DNA from: Trichopria drosophilae
Lineage: Eukaryota > Arthropoda > Insecta > Hymenoptera > Diapriidae
Assembly: GCA_030407085.1 (NCBI GenBank)
Contig: CM059585.1
Span: forward strand, 62,001 to 126,000
Direction: 5' to 3'
Length of the DNA: 64,000 nt
A program made the translations under genes and the position numbers. The notes under the pieces were generated by a model. It ran no database searches. It had not been told where the DNA came from and saw only the letters and a program-made list of their open reading frames with translations. Positions 54,601-64,000 of the stretch are shown here, one piece after another (within the stretch, counting starts at the first letter, position 1; every line of letters starts with the position of its first letter).

Positions 54601-57600
54601 TTACAATTAAATATAAAGATAAAAAAAATCAAATTCTCGACATTATAGACTACCCTATTGAAAAAATCCATGTGGATTCCATATGGATTTTCAATGTGGA
54701 TTTCCATATGGATTCCATATGGAACGATGTGGATTCCATGTAGATTCGACTGGATTCCATATGGATTTTTGGTGTGGATTCCATATGGATTTTTTATATG
54801 GATTTTCATGTGGATTTTCCACGTGGATTCCATATGGATATCTAAGTGGAATATGAATTCCATGTTGATTTTTAGTATGGATTCGTTATGGATTATTTTA
54901 TGTACATTCCGTAGAGTTATTTTAATGTGGATTCCATATGGATTTTTTATGTGAATTCCGTATGAATTTTTGACATGGATCTTCATGTGGATTTCCATAT
55001 GGATTTTCCACATGGAGTCTACGTGGATTGATGTGGATTCAAAATGGTTTGTTACATAGATACTACGTGGATTCCACATGGATTTTTTATGTGGATTCCA
55101 TATGGATTGTTTATGTGGATTGCACATCTAAAATCCATATGGAATCCACATCAAAAATCCATATGGAATCCACATAAAAAATCCATAATGAATCCACATC
55201 AAAAAACAATACGGAATGTACATAAAATAATCCATAACGAATCCATTTTGAATTCACATCAATCCACGTAGACTCCATATGGAAATCCACATGAAAATCC
55301 ATGTCAAAAATTCATATGGAATTCACACCAAAAATCCATATGGAATCCAGACGAATCCACATGGAATCCACATCAATCCATGTGGAAAATCCATATGGAA
55401 ATCCACATTGAAAATCCATATGGAATCCACATGGATTTTTTCAATAGGGTATTAGCGTACTGAAACCAATGAAACAAACATAAATCTTATACTTATTAGA
55501 AAATACATCATTCCCGCACAGGAATCATTCCTTCGTCTAATTTTATGAGGGAATGACGAAATGAAACAAAATTGCCAGAAGCTTATAAGCATAATCTTAC
55601 TTTATGTTGATTTTCTTATCTGACCCTTTCATAAGTGAAATTTTCTTAGTTTTAATTTTCTCGTATAATGTCAGAAAGACTAGGTGTAATAATTAACTAT
55701 ATTGTTAACGTTTCGGCTCTGTTTTGAAGCCCTCTTCAGAAATTTATTTCTAAAAAATATAAATACAAAAAATAGTTACATAAAAACTTTCTGATGAACT
55801 TTTCAATTAAATTTATAATAATAAAAAAAAATTGTTTAAATAATTTTTTACTAATTTTGTAAAAAGTTTATTGTTTCTGCTTACCTTCATTTTGTAGTGA
55901 ACTTATCACTGAATTTAAAAGTAAGTTTTCGTAGTCCATAAAATAATAAAAACGTCAAATTGATAAAACTGAAAAAGAGTAAAAAATCTTATGAGTTTTT
56001 GTAAAAACTCAGTAAGCACAACAATAAAAATATAAAAAATATAAAATTATGATTTTTGCACTGACTTAAAACTTTTAGACGTGTTAAATGAAACTGAAAA
56101 GTTCTTCAGATTACATTCTATTTCGTATACAATAAGTTACCGTTTTTATTTATTTACATTGTTGTCATATTTGAACTTGAAGTAATGGTAAGTAAACATC
56201 TGGGAGGTTTGATTTTTCGAAACGGATATTAACTGATTTTTTATTTTTCTTTATAACAAAGTTTTCCATATGTTTTCTTTTATGTTTATTACGTTCTATT
56301 GCTATAATTTTAACATTTTTAAAAATCAAAAGTATGTCCTGTATTTATGCGGTGAATCGTTAATCCTGTATATTTATCTTCATCTAAATAAATGTTATGT
56401 TTATGTTCAGTTATTCTACTTTTTAAGAGTCTGCCCGTTTCACCGATGTAAACGCTTTCACAATCATTACATTTAATTTCGTAGATAACTTCTTTTTGAT
56501 GTAAAGTGTCTGGTTTGTCTTTAAAAGGTTTTATACTGCCAATATTTAAATTAGTTGGTTTAAAAACAACTCTAATGTCTTTATTTCTAAAATTACTTCT
56601 TATGTTTTCAGATATGTTCTTGACGTATGGGATACTTATAGTTTTTATATATTTTTTATCATTTGATGTATTGTTGAGAGTGTTGTACAATTTATACACT
56701 CTTTTTTTTAAAACATTCATTAATAATATGTATAGGGTAACCATTTTCTTGTAATAATTGTCTAACTATTTTTAAATTTTTTTCTCTGAATTTGTAATGT
56801 GATAGTTTTATGGCTCTATCTATTATTCCCCGATGTTTACTTACCATTACTTCAAGTTCAAATATGACAACAATGTAAATAAATAAAAACAGTAACTTAT
56901 TGTATACGAAATAGAATGTAATCTGAAGAACTTTTCAGTTTCATTTAACACGTCTAAAAGTTTTAAGTCAGTGCAAAAATCATAATTTTATATTTTTTAT
57001 ATTTTTATTGTTGTGCTTACTGAGTTTTTACAAAAACTCATAAGATTTTTTACTCTTTTTCAGTTTTATCAATTTGACGTTTTTATTATTTTATGGACTA
57101 CGAAAACTTACTTTTAAATTCAGTGATAAGTTCACTACAAAATGAAGGTAAGCAGAAACAATAAACTTTTTACAAAATTAGTAAAAAATTATTTAAACAA
57201 TTTTTTTTTATTATTATAAATTTAATTGAAAAGTTCATCAGAAAGTTTTTATGTAACTATTTTTTGTATTTATATTTTTTAGAAATAAAGTTCTGAAGAG
57301 GGCTTCAAAACAGAGCCGAAATGTTAACAATATAGTTAATTATTACACCTAGTCATTCTGACATTATACGAGAAAATTAAAACTAAGATAATCTTACTTT
57401 CTTACGAACTGTATACAATATACTTTATTACTACCGCAAACATATACAAATATGCCATGATTATTAAATAAAAAATGCTTACCTTTTAATTACATTACAC
57501 GAAGGAATGACTTTAAAAAAAGTTGTCAAATTAATTTCAACAAAACATATGTTCTTCCGCAATAATGTATGTTGTCAAGGCTGATGTTGCTAACTAAAAA

Positions 57601-60600
57601 GAATGCAGTGGACCTTGATAAACCTGTAAATTTGCTCCAATCACACGTTTTAAAACGATGAGAGAATGATCGATTTTTTACGTACAAATTTTGAATTATT
57701 TATTTATTTTTATTTTATTTTTCAAACCAACGGTACAGTGTCTCTTTTACAAAATGATAACATAAAATTAAGAAGTATATAGCAAATAACAAAATATAAA
57801 ACGAATAGGCATTAATAATACTGCAGTTGATCTAAAAGTGCGATTTTTTTAAAAGTCGTTACGTCCGTTATACGCTGAGAATTTTGTAATGAATTCTACA
57901 TCCGACTTATTTTTATGACATTTTATAGCCAACGCATTCGTTTTACGTGTATTATAACCTCCCTCGTTTACTATCACAATACTCCACAAGTCACTGTATG
58001 AGCCATCTAGATTGAGAAGTTTATGTGCTAACATTAAAGTAGAGTAAGAGATTTAATTGTGGGTGTACTGGTGATAATAGAAATGTTATGGTAATCATGG
58101 TCAAAATAACTCATTGGATTTCCCATCTTAAAAGATAAATAGCGTAAAAACTTTCTTTGAACCGATTCCATAACATTAATTTGATATCCCAAGTATGGAG
58201 TCCATATAGGTGCACAGTAGGCACTATCCATGATTACCCTTAGATCACGAATTTTATCCGCTCTGATGATACATTTATCAATAATTTGATAATCAAAGAC
58301 GTATGGAGATTGTGATCTGGTGAAGGTAATAATATTACACTTTGAAAAATTCAAGGACAGTTCATTCTTCTTGGCCCATAATAACATAGAATCTATGTCT
58401 CTTTGCATCGCTGAGCAATGAATAACTTAATGTCATCTGCATATATCAGCAATCGAGATAAATTTAAAGTCGAGTTAACATCATTTATGAATAAATTAAA
58501 TAGTATGGGTCCTAAATGCGACCCCTGAGAAAGACCAGAAGAAACCGTAATGGAATCTGACTTAAAATCATTCACCTTAATCTGTTTTCGATTGGGAATA
58601 TATGAATTAATCCATTTTAAGAGCGATCCTGAAATACCCATATTTTTAAGTTTAGAGATCAGTAATATATGATTCACTGAATCAAATGCTTTACTAAAAT
58701 CTAAATAAATAGCACCTACTTGTCAACCATCAATAAGATTCTTTGAAACAAAATCGCTAAATACTAATAAATTTGTTAACGTAGACCTATTCTTAATGAA
58801 GCCATGTTGTTGGGGGATTATAAAGGAATAATAAACTGATGATATGCGATCTGCCACAATTGCATCCAATACCTTAGGAATAGCATTTATTTTCACCACT
58901 GGCCTATAATTAGTTACTAACTGATTGTCGCCACTTTTGAAAACTGGAGTAACATAAGAAAGTTTCCAAGGATCTGGAAAAATACTATTGCTAAGGGAGC
59001 TATTAAAGATAGTTAGCAGCGGTGGAGAAAGCAAATCAACAAATCTTTTCAGAAACGAAGGAGGAATCAAGTCTGTTCCATAATTATCATCATCCTTTAA
59101 ATCTAAGATGGTTTCATTAAGATCCTTAGCTGTTATGGTCATATCACTAATTAAACTATTGCTAGCTGTAACAATTTCAGATTCATCGCTAGGGATATTG
59201 ACATCAGAAAAATTATATTTAAAAATATTTCCAATTGCATTTTTAATTTTTCATACATTTGTACATCTAGTACAGCAGTTTAATTAATATAAAAGAGTTT
59301 TCGTAATTAACGATCCTGGTTAGTAAAAATCATTAAGGACATTAATTTCGTTTTGTTTTTTCAATAATCAGCCTTTACTATTTTATTGTTTTTGTCGAAT
59401 TATATTTTGACGTGTAATATTTTTTTTATTTTACGCTTAATGTAAAATACTGTAATATGTAGATGTGTCTCCATTTAATAAGCTTCTTTCTTTTTAATCA
59501 GCCTACAACACTTATTATTTTTTATAATTTAAAGACTTAATTTTATATGTTCACTTTGTCGTACAACTAATCTGAAATTAAACTGACAAAATGTTTGAAT
59601 TCAAACGTAATACGTCAGTTTTTATTAGTTCTGATTGAAAATTATTTAAAAAAATTATTTTTCATTGCACTGTTTTTAAAATATATTAATGTTTCTATTG
59701 TGAACGATTTAATACAATTTCAATGAACGTCAGATTTTACAAACAACAGTTGTAAAGAAATTATTTAATTTTGAATTTTAATCCGATATTTTCCCAAGTA
59801 TTGATTTTGAACGACTGATGGAGAGATTAATTAATTGCTACAAATATAATACACATTAAATATATTAAAAAATAGTCACGGACTTGGTCGATGAAATCTT
59901 AATACTTTTATAGATACAATTTTAATCAACAATGTTCTTATTGTACAAATAGAAAAAAGCAGAGAAAAAACTTAAAATTATAAAATTTCCATCCAAATGC
60001 CGCTTACATCTTTTAATATGAATATGCTTACTATCACTTCACTAACTTTCAATCAATTTTGCAATTATCACAATCATTTTACGTTGCAACCTTACACAAA
60101 TCTTTCTTTTAAACCGCACTTCTTATTTTTCCTGCTGCACAACTACGTACTAGCAATGTGAGTAAGCACCACTGCTGTTTCCACTTCTAATCTACAAAAA
60201 TTTATAATTATATTCTTTTCCGAAAATTTGTATTAATAAAATTATTAAATTTCAGGACTAATCACATTGATACGCTTAAAGATAAGCAGTCAGGAAATAA
60301 TATCGGAGAGAGCAAGTTCAAAGATACGCGAAACAATAGTCAGAATGGGACTTTTTTCCGTTTTCACTTTTGTCGCTGTTTTAGTAACATTCTACTGCCA
60401 CATTTACGAGTTCCAGCACTCTTCGGAATGGAAACAGAATTTCAAAAAATTTATAATGTAAGCAGTTTTATTTTTTCATTTTTTGCTATTGTTACTTATT
60501 TTTTACAATAATTTTGCAGATGTTCGATAGCAACCAAGTACGCAGAATCGTCAGAGTGTAAAATGGATTCAAGGCCGAGTGCTGCAAAGCTACAGTTACA

Positions 60601-62497
60601 TTTGCTGTCACCTTTCTTCGCAGGGATCTTAATGTCGTCTTGGGTTTGGACAGGATCGACTGTAGATACCTGGATCAGATTTCTTAGGAGGTACGACAGA
60701 TTTTTAGGTTGTTAAAAGTTAATTTTACCCTTAGATATCACGAAGTTTAGATTTAATATATTTAATACGATTTGTTTTTTGCTGGAGATTGTTATAATAA
60801 TGATGTTAACGAAGTGTAGCGATAATGTACACTGCCAATTTCTTAAATACATGTACTTCTTGAACTACATTATAGCGTCAACTCACTTGGAAATCCTGGA
60901 ATACTCAGGGAATTTTGTGAGTGACTGGAATTTTTTCAATAACTCTTTTCATCTCAATTTCATGGAAGTTTATGTTGATGAAATGTGTAATTGAATTTTT
61001 GTTCCTTTCTTTGTTTTGTTTCCTCTTTAGTTTGTTTCATCATTTTTATTCATGTCCATGTATAAATGCAAGAGTAGTTAGTGACAATGCTATTTATTAC
61101 TTGTTCCTTTTTTAATTGGAATGTAGTAATAAAAGTTTTTATTTTTTGATCATTATGGCAGTTTTTAGTTTGCATCAGTTTTTATGTAAATTGATGAGGT
61201 ATCTGATTATTATTTGCTGGTCATGAGTATGTTGCGTATATCATTCCTTCATGTTATTTTTAATTTAAAATCAATCACCAGGACCTTCAACTGCGAGGCG
61301 GAGGAACCGATAAAGTTGAAAAAGCATAAAGTAATAGCTCAAGCATTTGCCAAGAGGAAAACTTTTAACAACGCTGGGCGCCTATCTATCAGTTTTCACA
61401 ACACGCACGAAGATCCTGTTGGACTCAATTTTGACTTGAATTCCGTCGCATCACAAGACTTCAGTTCCACTTGGGCAGCAGCACTACCAAAGTTGGTGAC
61501 AAGACGAGGAGCATTGGTGGGTGGAGGCACAGGTTCAGTATCCAGCAACCGAAGAAATTCAGCAGACTCCGAATACAGTTTTAGCGTGAGGAGAGTTTCC
61601 GTGGAGTCAAGAAGAAATTCGTTAGATTCCCATTTAGCGCTTTCAATGACTGAAATTAAAACAACAGCCAGAGTTAAAAATAACAAAAGGCGAAAGTCTG
61701 GGAAACGTAGAAGAGATTTTGACAGATCGAAACATGGCAAAGTTGTTAGTCAGATACGAAGAGGCAGCACGACTTCCCAGGAAAGTCAACTGGGAGCTCA
61801 AATCCTCTCAGCTTTGTCCATAGGTGGCGCACCGAACATTGGAGCCCTACAAGTTCCCAACATGAAAAGGAGATCTGCCTGTGCTGGTTTGGACGAGAGA
61901 ATGTTAAACTCCAAAAACAAAGACGCTGAATCGTTTTTCCCATCTCTTTTCCCCGGTCAAAGTGACAGTGACGAAAACCTTAGTAGCGAAGAGAAACGAA
62001 ATGGAAAATTGGACAAAGATATTGATTTAGAAAACGGAATCGTACAGAAAATCGGCTTGGACACTGACAGCGAAGATAGCAATGCAGACGAAGACACAAA
62101 AATGTTAGCACTGGAAGAACCGATGGAACGCAGCAAAAGTAAAAACAGTAACAATAGTTTCAATAGAGATAACGAAAGGCACAGTCGTTCCAGTAAATAC
62201 ATAATGCAAGATGAAACTGTATTGAAACACTTATTACACGACTCGGACCAGGTCAAACAAACGAATGACATAAAAAGTGACTTAACCAGTTTAAATTCAT
62301 ATTGTCCAGAATTAACTCGAATAATTCAGACTGATAGTCAAATGAATGCTAGAGAAATCGCAACTCAGACTTCTCTTCCCCTTGACATTTTAGAAATGGA
62401 AGAACTGAAACAGTCAATTGATGACATCATCAACAGTCGTAACTGCAGTTCGAAAGGAACCCAGATTTCTGCACTACCCAAGAAATGTAAAAAATAG
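48674..62497 (+). CDS. smo: Smoothened, seven-pass Frizzled-class Hedgehog signal transducer
   Basis: Seven coding exons join in phase to 956 residues: 48674-49000, 49061-49501, 51466-51638, 51705-52045, 60256-60457, 60520-60690 and 61282-62497. The signal peptide is MLVLWLLSIFTIGVRC. The cysteine-rich ligand/sterol domain follows (CPISAKCEPLRHNTCMGV, KCWAVVQPLLCSVFTPKC, DTCKRVATACRIIF). Then the seven-helix domain: FVAWAAGSCCFFNLFTMVTF, AAMAWFAILTYSWHMSFQAL, FHLIAWCLPLMFTVTIMAL, WFLLVPVFVTLMVGGYFL, MGLFSVFTFVAVLVTFYCHI and the seventh-helix region SPFFAGILMSSWVWTGSTVD. The 400-residue cytoplasmic tail opens with KKHKVIAQAFAKRKTFNNAG and carries clustered basic-serine sites (RRNSADS, RRVSVES, RRNSLDS) matching the PKA/CK1 sites that control fly Smo. 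In absence of Hedgehog, Patched inhibits Smo; otherwise Smo activates Ci/Gli at the membrane. The third intron (8.2 kb) and the second (2 kb) are filled with transposons. The frame is intact. Confidence 0.96.
49715..50170. repeat. ~190-bp-arm inverted repeat upstream of the GIY-YIG ORF
   Basis: Arm 49715-49905 pairs with 49983-50170. Matching words are GGAGAAAGGAAAAAATAAT with its inverse near 50145, ATATTCATCATGATTTTT with its inverse near 50070, and AGGCTCAAATGAAAGCTCGT with its inverse near 49990. The loop is ~77 bp. Inverted terminal pieces are a known quirk of Penelope-like insertions. Confidence 0.8.
50311..50979 (+). CDS. GIY-YIG endonuclease domain of a Penelope-like retroelement
   Basis: 222 codons. 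IDRAIKLSSVDFKQKNLEII..NGYPIKLI is the connector that normally follows the RT thumb in Penelope-like elements. Then comes KDIRIVFTPLKTN and the GIY-YIG nuclease: GVIYKIPCLHCNNSYIGQTG supplies the Y..YIG motif with the CLHC insert typical of these elements, GRRLEVRLKEHKKN the conserved Arg and His helix, and THVENFFIKK the catalytic Glu. SNLPEVYNV is close to the C terminus. The frame is intact, but no RT precedes it. The related minus-strand copy at 56831-56201 starts and stops at nearly the same positions. Confidence 0.85.
   Translation: MIYGLIDRAIKLSSVDFKQKNLEIIKNTLLDNGYPIKLIDQCINKRLYFLNNIDNNNTNKQNSHIIKTISCPYIKGLSEKIAKIFKNKDIRIVFTPLKTNIANIKTGKDKLPPGKQRGVIYKIPCLHCNNSYIGQTGRRLEVRLKEHKKNIYASKEENFTGLTDHRQKTGHDFNYANTIILAREKKRRKRTHVENFFIKKEKNNVNIRFEKSNLPEVYNVFT
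51295..51462 (-). other. Coding-looking fragment of unknown gene, antisense in smoothened intron 2
   Basis: Read on the minus strand, an open stretch contains FKKELEENNKKDDEPKIEAK, then PCGSPFFVISQHSGLEGGRS and LLKMYLESAFG, ending at a GT donor (GGG|GTAAGT, last base 51295). The residue mix looks like real protein. A diverged copy lies in inverse orientation at 49532 onward (HSGL(stop)GGRSLSKIGPELASE, then SVYIIERAKAPIQNH). I do not recognise the family. It may be a captured exon or a broken gene separated by the Penelope-like insertion. Confidence 0.4.
52718..53647. mobile_element. piggyBac-type non-autonomous element, TTAA flanks
   Basis: The TIRs CCCTTTGCGGCATA and TATGCCGCAAAGGG are perfect and flanked on both sides by TTAA (52714-52717 and 53648-53651), the piggyBac target. 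The 930-bp body lacks a transposase. It contains three direct ~118-bp units (start GTTACTCGGGGGTTTTCGGG, at about 52764, 52870 and 52979) and two inverted partial units (about 53190-53370), so much of it can fold. Confidence 0.92.
54651..55451. mobile_element. 800-bp foldback built from ATCCATATGGAT units
   Basis: Outer ends TACCCTATTGAAAAAATCCA and its complement are perfect. The interior is dozens of diverged units of TCCATATGGATT..TATGTGGATT in one orientation up to about 55130 and reversed after it. The core 12-mer ATCCATATGGAT is its own reverse complement. Frames in either strand translate to WIPYGF-like or NPYGIH-like repeats, which are by-products. Confidence 0.92.
55705..55739 (-). 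ncRNA. Hammerhead-ribozyme-like motif in the left Penelope arm
   Basis: The minus strand reads CTGAAGAG, stem GGCT, loop TCAAAACAG, stem AGCC, then GAAAC and the palindrome GTTAAC. This matches the hammerhead core CUGANGA..stem II..GAAA, which Penelope-like elements are known to carry in their LTR-like parts with a very short stem III. Stem I and the cleavage triplet were not resolved, so activity is uncertain. Confidence 0.5.
56201..56831 (-). pseudogene. GIY-YIG domain of the second Penelope-like copy (frameshifted)
   Basis: From 56831 downward: HRGIIDRAIKLSHYKFREKN and ENGYPIHI (connector), NKDIRVVFKPTN, then VIYEIKCNDCESVYIGETGR (GIY-YIG core with CNDC insert), SRITEHKHN, and TGLTIHRINTGHTFDF. 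A one-base shift near 56320 and another near 56715 break the frame. After the former it continues with HMENFVIKKN (catalytic Glu helix) and RFEKSNLPD. No RT is present. It aligns along its whole length with the intact ORF at 50311-50979. Confidence 0.82.
57293..57327 (+). ncRNA. Hammerhead-like motif in the right Penelope arm
   Basis: Mirror copy of the motif in the left arm, here on the plus strand: CTGAAGAG, GGCT..AGCC, then GAAAT where the left arm has GAAAC, and GTTAAC. The C to T change at the stem III edge may weaken it. Confidence 0.4.
57690..59270 (-). mobile_element. Decayed non-LTR retrotransposon RT in smoothened intron 4
   Basis: Minus-strand pieces 59142-58723, 58677-58393 and 58408-58034 form one RT: DLIPPSFLKRF, NYRPVVKINAIPKVLDAIV, QQHGFIKNRST, the AIYLDFSKAFDSVNHI motif (across a stop near 58722), GLSQGSHLGPILFNLFIND and the catalytic YADD (LLIYADDIKLFI). 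The thumb (LNFSKCNIITFTRS) and a C-terminal SVQRKFLRYL follow. It belongs to the jockey/I-R1 type and is distinct from the LINE at 21050. An A/T-rich simple tract near 57700 is the likely 3' tail. The 5' half is missing. Confidence 0.85.
59480..60255. other. Right end of smoothened intron 4
   Basis: AT-rich intron sequence ending in the acceptor TTTCAG before 60256. No element recognised. Confidence 0.5.
60691..61281. other. Smoothened intron 6
   Basis: 591-bp intron between the seventh-helix exon and the cytoplasmic-tail exon, with donor AGGAG|GTACG and acceptor CACCAG. Short open frames here are chance. Confidence 0.6.
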
Positions 62498-62603
62498 CCA
62501 AAGCAAAGACTGTAATATACATGTACGCTTTTGTCGTCAAAACTGACTCGATCTGTTCGCATCGTTATACATTTTTGGATGCAACTTGTGTCATACGAAA
62601 ATA

Positions 62604-63642
62604 CGGTTACATGTCTAAATAACGCACTTCAAAATAACAAATTACCAAAATATCACCGTCAAAATATCACAAAAAAAAATGAACAAATTATCGAATAGCT
62701 CAGTTTCTGATGAAATGACACCTACAATAATTAATAAAAGAAGTGGTACAAGTTAACAAATTTCAAAAATACAAAACAATAATACTTACCACTTTGTCGA
62801 CCAAAATTACACTGAAAAATATTCTACACATCTCTGTGTTATCCCTCGGAGCGTATTGTATTATACATATAACCGTTAAAATTTAATAATCTTTTTCCCT
62901 TTTGGTTTACAACAAACGAAAAACCCATGATTTCGAACTAACTAAATTAAATAATTATCCAACAAGTAATAGGTAATACAATAGACATGCTATGAACAAT
63001 GACAATAATAGCACAGTAGAACTTCACTTTATTGTCCTACTCGGGGTTTTGCCTTTCATGTTGTTGTCCGACAAATGCGCATCTTCCACACGACATAATA
63101 TACGACACTGGAATTATGAAAGAGGGAAGAAGAACTAACTTCACCTGCGTGAAAGGAATCTCTGCAATGTGAAGGACAATAAAGTGAAGTTCTACTATAT
63201 TATGTTTACATCGTCGTGATTAATATATAAATACATGTTTATGCAGTGTGATAATTTTTGGTAAACCTTTCAAAAGACTATTTCTTCTTAAAAAAAATTC
63301 GAAAGACACATTTTTGACGTATTTTTGCCTCCTGATTACGAATATAACAATAAAATTTGGCGATCGGACGTACTGAAGCCGTTATCTTCCTTTTTTTCAG
63401 TTTTTTGAGTTTATTTTGAAAAATACGTCAAAAAAGTGTCTTTCGAATTTTCTTTTAGAGGAAGTAGTTTTTTGAAAGGTATACATATTTTTGTAATGTA
63501 TTATTAAAATTTTGTGATATTTTGACGCGAGATATTTTTGTCGTGTGATCTTTATCTGCCCTTTGAGGTTAATTGGTCCTTTTTTTTTTTTTTCGTGTTA
63601 GACGCGTATTATATAATACGGTATTATTTAGACGTGTTACCG
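62604..63642. mobile_element. Repeat family A, compact copy downstream of smoothened
   Basis: The left end CGGTTACATGTCTAAATAA and inverted right end (rc CGGTAACACGTCTAAATAA) match in 16 of 19 positions. Inside both ends lie CGTCAAAATATCAC-type words. It matches pieces of the composite at 4180-18853. No ORF. It starts about 100 bp after the smoothened stop, so it may form part of its 3' UTR. Confidence 0.7.
63014..63196. mobile_element. 183-bp pogo/Tigger-type MITE nested in family A
   Basis: CAGTAGAACTTCACTTTATT is matched by AATAAAGTGAAGTTCTACTA at the right end. The interior is GC-richer than its host. The TIR start CAGTAGAA is like that of pogo/Tigger elements. Confidence 0.8.
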
Positions 63643-64000
63643 AAAATACTGTGATACAACATTTTTACTATCACCGCAATGCCATTTTTCGAGACAGTGG
63701 CTTATTTACCAAAAAATACTTTAAGGATTTAACATTTTGTCAAATCTTTGAATCGCTGCCATAATTTCAGATCTGACTCGCACAGTAGTACGTTACAACG
63801 CTTAATCACTGTATATAATGTGAATATGTAATTAGTGTTCGAAATCAGTTATAAAGAATTTCTTATATCGTTAAACGAATTTTTAGACTGATTTTTTATA
63901 TTTAGAGTAGATTTTGGCACTTGTCTCGACAATACATATGTGAAACGCTTATAGATAATTCTTATCTAATGATATAAAACATAAATCCGTCTATTAATTT
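63643..64000. other. Terminal intergenic sequence
   Basis: AT-rich with no gene, repeat unit or TIR recognised before the window ends. Confidence 0.4.

Larger units (their letters stand above)
55645..57387 (-). mobile_element. Penelope-like palindrome: GIY-YIG body between two 556-bp inverted arms
   Basis: The arms 55645-56200 and 56832-57387 have exactly equal length and only occasional mismatches by eye. The 631-bp spacer codes, on the minus strand, for the connector and GIY-YIG domain only. The arms begin right at the edges of that coding piece. Inverted LTR-like flanks are known in Penelope-like elements. Each arm carries a hammerhead-like motif. Confidence 0.8.
53767..59472. mobile_element. 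5.7-kb TIR-bounded composite in smoothened intron 4 (repeat family B)
   Basis: The left end ACATTTCTACATATTACACG is matched by an inverted right end (rc ACACATCTACATATTACAGT). Just inside both ends is the shared word ACACGTCAAAATAT, also found in family A termini. Inside are the ATCCATATGGAT foldback, a Penelope-like palindrome and a LINE, none native to a simple TIR element, so this is probably a nest inside a family B copy. Confidence 0.5.

Noticed and set aside
54552..55302. Open frames encoding WIPYGF/NPYGIH-type repeats on both strands
   Set aside because: They are the translation of the ATCCATATGGAT repeat foldback; both strands and several frames are open because the unit lacks stop codons.
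60779..61115. Two short frames between smoothened exons 6 and 7
   Set aside because: They are within a 591-bp intron with good borders, of unremarkable AT-rich composition, and the exons on both sides join in phase.
61396..62271. Minus-strand frames of 65-114 codons under the last smoothened exon
   Set aside because: They are shadows of the cytoplasmic tail, whose frame joins the seven-helix exons in phase.

Overview
The window is nuclear DNA of an arthropod, almost certainly an insect: AT-rich, with spliced genes, an insect-type Smoothened, short CCTAA/TTAGG tracts and very dense transposon debris. The order of insect cannot be settled from sequence alone; a beetle-like genome is only a guess. 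I can support four host genes. (1) A plus-strand leucine-rich-repeat membrane protein resembling insect 'halfway'/singed wings 2 (388-3609, 5' exon not found). (2) A minus-strand DEAD-box rRNA-processing helicase, DDX52/Rok1 type (12 exons, 18959-30726). (3) A plus-strand COX15 heme A synthase (5 exons, 31188-32772), head-to-head with DDX52 across 461 bp. (4) A plus-strand smoothened, the Hedgehog signal transducer (7 coding exons, 48674-62497, plus a GC-rich upstream exon).

Most of the remaining sequence is mobile DNA, much of it nested. From 4180 to 18853 there is a composite: a terminal-inverted-repeat (TIR) family member seems to have been split by a 4.2-kb foldback element, which carries a two-exon gene tail of unknown origin, and by a decayed ~8-kb transposon with a THAP/HTH transposase relic on + and a YqaJ-nuclease relic on -. 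That pairing fits the ISL2EU superfamily. Further MITEs, a LINE fragment and a 1.6-kb element are inserted into it. Introns 1 and 2 of DDX52 hold a LINE, pogo/Tigger-like and other TIR elements, and a second copy of the 1.6-kb element.

Between COX15 and smoothened (38060-45005, minus strand) lies a nearly intact, apparently young Gypsy LTR retrotransposon. It has two 707-bp LTRs that look identical, a TGGT target-site duplication, a tRNA-Lys-type primer-binding site, gag, pol, and a C-terminal tail with two AT-hook-like motifs in another frame. Foldback elements occupy much of 33215-36410.

The smoothened introns hold two RT-less, Penelope-like GIY-YIG copies, a piggyBac-type TTAA-flanked element, a foldback built from the self-complementary 12-mer ATCCATATGGAT, and a decayed LINE. 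The second Penelope-like copy has a GIY-YIG body of only 631 bp between two inverted arms of 556 bp each, and each arm carries a hammerhead-ribozyme-like motif. The most unusual material is this Penelope-like palindrome, the THAP/YqaJ transposon, the gene tail in the 4.2-kb foldback, and the ATCCATATGGAT foldback.

Exon borders were read from GT/AG sites and reading phase. No searches were run, so family names rest on recognised motifs.
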